Part shown: piece after piece, positions 61,423-64,000 of the stretch
Layout: each line of letters starts with the position of its first letter
Position numbering within the stretch: position 1 is the first letter of the stretch
NCBI GenBank assembly: GCA_038319215.1
Contig: JBBQCZ010000004.1
Location: 17,400-81,399 of the forward strand
DNA length: 64,000 nt
Direction of reading: 5' to 3'
Origin: Bact-19 sp038319215
GTDB taxonomy: Bacteria; Bacteroidota; Bacteroidia; Bacteroidales; ML635J-15
Program-made: the position numbers and the translations under genes
Notes under the pieces: model-generated
Database searches by the model: none
What the model saw: only the letters and a program-made list of their open reading frames with translations
Told to the model about the DNA's origin: nothing

Positions 61423-62370
61423 CTACAAAACCATTCCTAGCATCCAATATACCGCTGGCAAAGTAATAATCGATAGAACAGAACTTACTAAAATATTCTC
61501 TACTGCTTGCTTAGAATTTAGTCCCAATTCTTCTGCTAAAACTGAAACAATTATCATACATGGCATTGCCGCTTGCAAAACCGCGCTTACCATTGCTTTA
61601 TCAGAAATATTTAATCCAACTTTTTTTAATAAAAGCAATACAAGCATTAAAATTAACGGTGCCAAAATAAGCTTGTTAAAACTTAAAACATAAGATCTAA
61701 TATTTTGAACCAATGGTTTAAGTTTTACTTGAGCCAAAATTGCACCAACATAAATCATCGACAAATATATGGTTGTATGTCCTAGTCCGGATAATGGTTT
61801 TAATATTACTTTAGGAATTTCAATTTTTGTAAACATAAAGATCAATCCCAAAACAACTGCAATGGTAGCAGGATTTATCAAATGTTTCCAGTTATGTTTT
61901 GATTGCTGTTTTGCGCCTCTGCCCAATATAAAAATCCCCCAAGTCCACATTAACGAATCGTGTCCCAATTGAAAAATAGTAGCATAAATTAGGCCTTCAC
62001 CGCCAGGAAACAAAGCATCCAAAAGTGGAAAACCGAGAAAAACGACATTCCCAAACATGCTATGAGCATTATGGAGAGCCGTGTTTTCCTTGTCAAGTTT
62101 CAGCAACTTTGAACTAAATCGACTTAGAAAAAATAGGATACTAACACTAAAAATTGATGCAGTAAATACAATAGGAAAATTCAAAACAATTTCATTACTA
62201 AGTTTTGTGCCAGCAAATGTGGTAAAGATTAATAATGGAAGTGTTATCTTTAAAATTACTTTAACTAAACCACTAGTGTTCTCTTTAGAAATAGCTTTTA
62301 GCCTGAAAGCAATAATTCCGATTATACAAATCAGTGTTAAAATGAGAATCTGTTCAAAAATTACTTGCAT
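61423..62370 (-). CDS. AEC family transporter
   Basis: This 315-residue inner-membrane protein has about ten helices in the auxin-efflux-carrier pattern, with the N-terminal VIFEQILILTLICIIGIIAFRLKAISKEN and the C-terminal AMPCMIIVSVLAEELGLNSKQAVENILVSSVLSIITLP. AEC proteins export organic acids or amphipathic anions, but the substrate is unknown here. Convergent with the dehydratase gene, with about 110 bases between. Confidence 0.88.
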   Translation of the reverse strand: MQVIFEQILILTLICIIGIIAFRLKAISKENTSGLVKVILKITLPLLIFTTFAGTKLSNEIVLNFPIVFTASIFSVSILFFLSRFSSKLLKLDKENTALHNAHSMFGNVVFLGFPLLDALFPGGEGLIYATIFQLGHDSLMWTWGIFILGRGAKQQSKHNWKHLINPATIAVVLGLIFMFTKIEIPKVILKPLSGLGHTTIYLSMIYVGAILAQVKLKPLVQNIRSYVLSFNKLILAPLILMLVLLLLKKVGLNISDKAMVSAVLQAAMPCMIIVSVLAEELGLNSKQAVENILVSSVLSIITLPAVYWMLGMVL

Positions 62371-62716
62371 GTGGGCAAAAATACAAAATTGTTAAAGATG
62401 ATGACTAAAATATTTAACCTATTATTCTTTTAAAGTATTGTCCATTAAAACCTCGCTTTCGACGTTATGTAATGAAAATATATAAGTCTTTGCAAATAAA
62501 AAGCTGTAATACTTTGTTCTAATCTTTTTCAAGCAAAGTTTTAAAACAACTGAGAATAATAATTTGTTTTAATTTTTGTATCTTTTTACAAAAAATTGCG
62601 TTAAAATCAAGGAGCGTAAAAAATCTGCAATTGTATATTTTATTTTTGGGCAACCACTTACAGCTTTTAACGTTATTGTTATTGTTCGCACAACCATGAT
62701 TTAAAAACATTTTGTT
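62371..62716. other. Intergenic region before the collagen-like gene
   Basis: AT-rich, with no gene on either strand that I can support. A plus-strand TATTTTTG at 62641-62648 is the best promoter element for the collagen-like gene (about 65-base leader). No hairpin or terminator of note. Confidence 0.4.
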
Positions 62717-64000
62717 ATGATAAAAACAGTTAAATTACTAATTTTACTATTTGCTGTATTTGCATGCGTAAACTTATATTCACAAGACAATGTGAGTATC
62801 TCTGACGTTTCGCATACTCCTCATCCTTCTAGCGTTTTGGATGTGTTTTCTTCTGGAAAAGGATTGCTTATTCCAAGAATGACATCAGTTCAGCGTATGG
62901 CTATAGTAAGTCCTGCAAATGGATTGATGGTATATGATACAGATTCTGCTTGTATTATTTTTTATAGAACCACAACATTACAGTGGTATTCAGTTTGTAA
63001 TTATATGCAAGGCCCAATTGGTCATCCTGGCATGACAGGAGCAACCGGTCCAGCGGGTGCAACTGGGGCTACTGGAGCAACTGGGGCTAACGGTGCGGTT
63101 GGAGCAACTGGAATAGCTGGTGCAGTTGGTCCTCAAGGTCCTATTGGATTAACTGGTGCTACAGGAGCAGTTGGTGCAATTGGAGCTCAAGGCCCTATCG
63201 GTTTAACTGGAGCAGTCGGAGCAGTCGGAGCACAAGGTCCAATCGGATTAACAGGTGCAGTTGGAGCAGCTGGAGCACAAGGCCCAATCGGGTTAACAGG
63301 AGCAGTTGGTGCAGCTGGAGCAGTTGGTGCACAAGGTCCAATCGGGTTGACAGGTGCAGTTGGCGCTCAGGGTCCAATCGGGTTGACAGGTGCAGTTGGC
63401 GCTCAAGGTCCAATCGGGTTGACAGGAGCAGTTGGTGCACAAGGCCCAATCGGATTGACTGGAGCAGCTGGTGCAGTTGGCGCTCAAGGTCCAATCGGTT
63501 TAACAGGTGCAGCTGGAGCAGTTGGTGCACAGGGTCCAATCGGATTGACTGGTGCAGTTGGAGCAAACGGAACAAATGGCGTTGATGGAGCAGTTGGCGC
63601 ACAAGGTCCAATCGGATTGACTGGAGCAGCTGGAGCAGTTGGCGCACAAGGCCCAATCGGGTTGACAGGTGCAGTTGGTGCAGCAGGAGCAGTCGGAGCA
63701 CAAGGTCCAATCGGTTTAACAGGAGCAGTTGGTGCAGCTGGAGCAGTTGGCGCACAAGGCCCAATCGGGTTAACAGGAGCAGTTGGCGCACAAGGTCCAA
63801 TCGGATTAACTGGTGCAGCTGGTGCAGTTGGTGCAGCAGGAGCAGTCGGAGCACAAGGTCCAATCGGTTTAACAGGTGCAGTTGGCGCTCAGGGTCCAAT
63901 CGGGTTGACAGGTGCAGTTGGTGCAGCAGGAGCAGTCGGAGCACAAGGTCCAATTGGTCTTACTGGTGCAGCTGGAGCAGTTGGCGCACAAGGCCCAATC
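62717..64000 (+). CDS. Collagen-like repeat protein (3' end outside window)
   Basis: An open frame of 428 codons runs off the window. It starts with a signal peptide (MIKTVKLLILLFAVFACVNLYSQ), then a domain of about 75 residues typical of Bacteroidetes fibre-like secreted proteins (SVLDVFSSGKGLLIPRMTSVQRMAI ... MVYDT), then from about residue 97 an unbroken Gly-X-Y collagen-like region made of GAQGPIGLTGAV-type units (12, 15, 18 or 21 residues). It probably forms a trimeric fibre on the surface. The C-terminal, likely sorting or trimerisation, domain is beyond the window. Confidence 0.88.
   Translation, partial: MIKTVKLLILLFAVFACVNLYSQDNVSISDVSHTPHPSSVLDVFSSGKGLLIPRMTSVQRMAIVSPANGLMVYDTDSACIIFYRTTTLQWYSVCNYMQGPIGHPGMTGATGPAGATGATGATGANGAVGATGIAGAVGPQGPIGLTGATGAVGAIGAQGPIGLTGAVGAVGAQGPIGLTGAVGAAGAQGPIGLTGAVGAAGAVGAQGPIGLTGAVGAQGPIGLTGAVGAQGPIGLTGAVGAQGPIGLTGAAGAVGAQGPIGLTGAAGAVGAQGPIGLTGAVGANGTNGVDGAVGAQGPIGLTGAAGAVGAQGPIGLTGAVGAAGAVGAQGPIGLTGAVGAAGAVGAQGPIGLTGAVGAQGPIGLTGAAGAVGAAGAVGAQGPIGLTGAVGAQGPIGLTGAVGAAGAVGAQGPIGLTGAAGAVGAQGPI
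63003..64000 (+). repeat. DNA tandem repeat encoding Gly-X-Y collagen-like units
   Basis: The nucleotide sequence is a near-perfect tandem array of a unit of about 36 bp (GGAGCACAAGGTCCAATCGG core), extended in places by 9-bp GCA/GTT steps that add whole Gly-X-Y triplets. One interruption, GCAAACGGAACAAATGGC (near 63562), breaks the pattern. The array continues past the window end. Confidence 0.9.

Noticed and set aside
63195..63953. Long Leu/Arg/His-rich and Cys-rich reading frames on the minus strand in the collagen region
   Set aside because: They are the antisense reading of a Gly-X-Y repeat; the DNA periodicity keeps several frames open.

Overview
The window is chromosomal DNA from a low-GC member of the phylum Bacteroidota, most likely class Bacteroidia; I do not assign a genus. 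Several independent signs agree. Promoters follow the Bacteroidetes pattern (TTG, about 19 bases, TAnnTTTG) and Shine-Dalgarno sites are rare. There is a fused LpxC-FabZ, the GlmU-like family peculiar to the phylum, a CarboxypepD_reg/TonB receptor, a protein with a type IX secretion (T9SS) sorting tail, and a lipid A/KDO pathway. Most of the window is a housekeeping core; there is no prophage, CRISPR array, rRNA operon or complete insertion sequence.

Layout. 1-10.7 kb: the 3' part of an outer-membrane receptor gene, then L31, a GlmU-like enzyme, Lon protease, a U32 peptidase-family protein, a YhbP-like flavoprotein, an RlmI-like methyltransferase and trpS. 10.8-16.9 kb (minus strand): bactofilin, two small membrane proteins and ATP synthase atpB-E-F-H-A-G, without beta and epsilon. 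17.0-20 kb: a 204-bp mobile repeat, a T9SS-secreted protein and a radical SAM/SPASM enzyme. 20-28.6 kb: the rplM-rpsI-rpsB-tsf ribosomal operon, miaB, two tandem tonB genes, a second copy of the 204-bp repeat, a DMT transporter and rlmN. 28.7-40.5 kb: a secreted protein, alanine dehydrogenase, RNase R, RNase HII/glycosyltransferase/KdsB, a flippase-like membrane protein with RpiB, and a LuxE-like enzyme. 40.7-47.4 kb: a long YwqK/MORN-repeat protein, glyS, a second DMT transporter, tRNA-Cys with a partly duplicated 3' end, and a Cys/Met-metabolism PLP enzyme. 47.9-62.4 kb: SppA, an e(P4)-type phosphatase, LpxC-FabZ and LpxA, ThiL, QueG, a nucleotide-sugar dehydratase and an AEC transporter. 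From 62.7 kb to the end: the 5' part of a collagen-like repeat gene.

Functionally the window combines envelope construction (KdsB, LpxC-FabZ, LpxA, the GlmU-like enzyme, the PglF/WbpM-type dehydratase, a glycosyltransferase), translation (five ribosomal and elongation-factor genes, TrpS, GlyS, tRNA-Cys, and RNA-modification enzymes MiaB, RlmN, QueG, RlmI-like and perhaps TrhP) and energy transduction (ATP synthase, TonB).

The least ordinary signals are not protein genes. They are (i) two 97-98% identical 204-bp elements with terminal inverted repeats and perfect 3-bp target duplications, (ii) a duplicated tRNA-Cys 3' end plus terminator enclosing a highly structured insert, (iii) inverted arrays of a 9-bp repeat abutting the trpS promoter, (iv) a well-formed RNA hairpin inside the rpsI-rpsB gap, and (v) a possible small RNA near 47.55 kb. 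All rest on reading one sequence by eye; no alignment or folding program was run.
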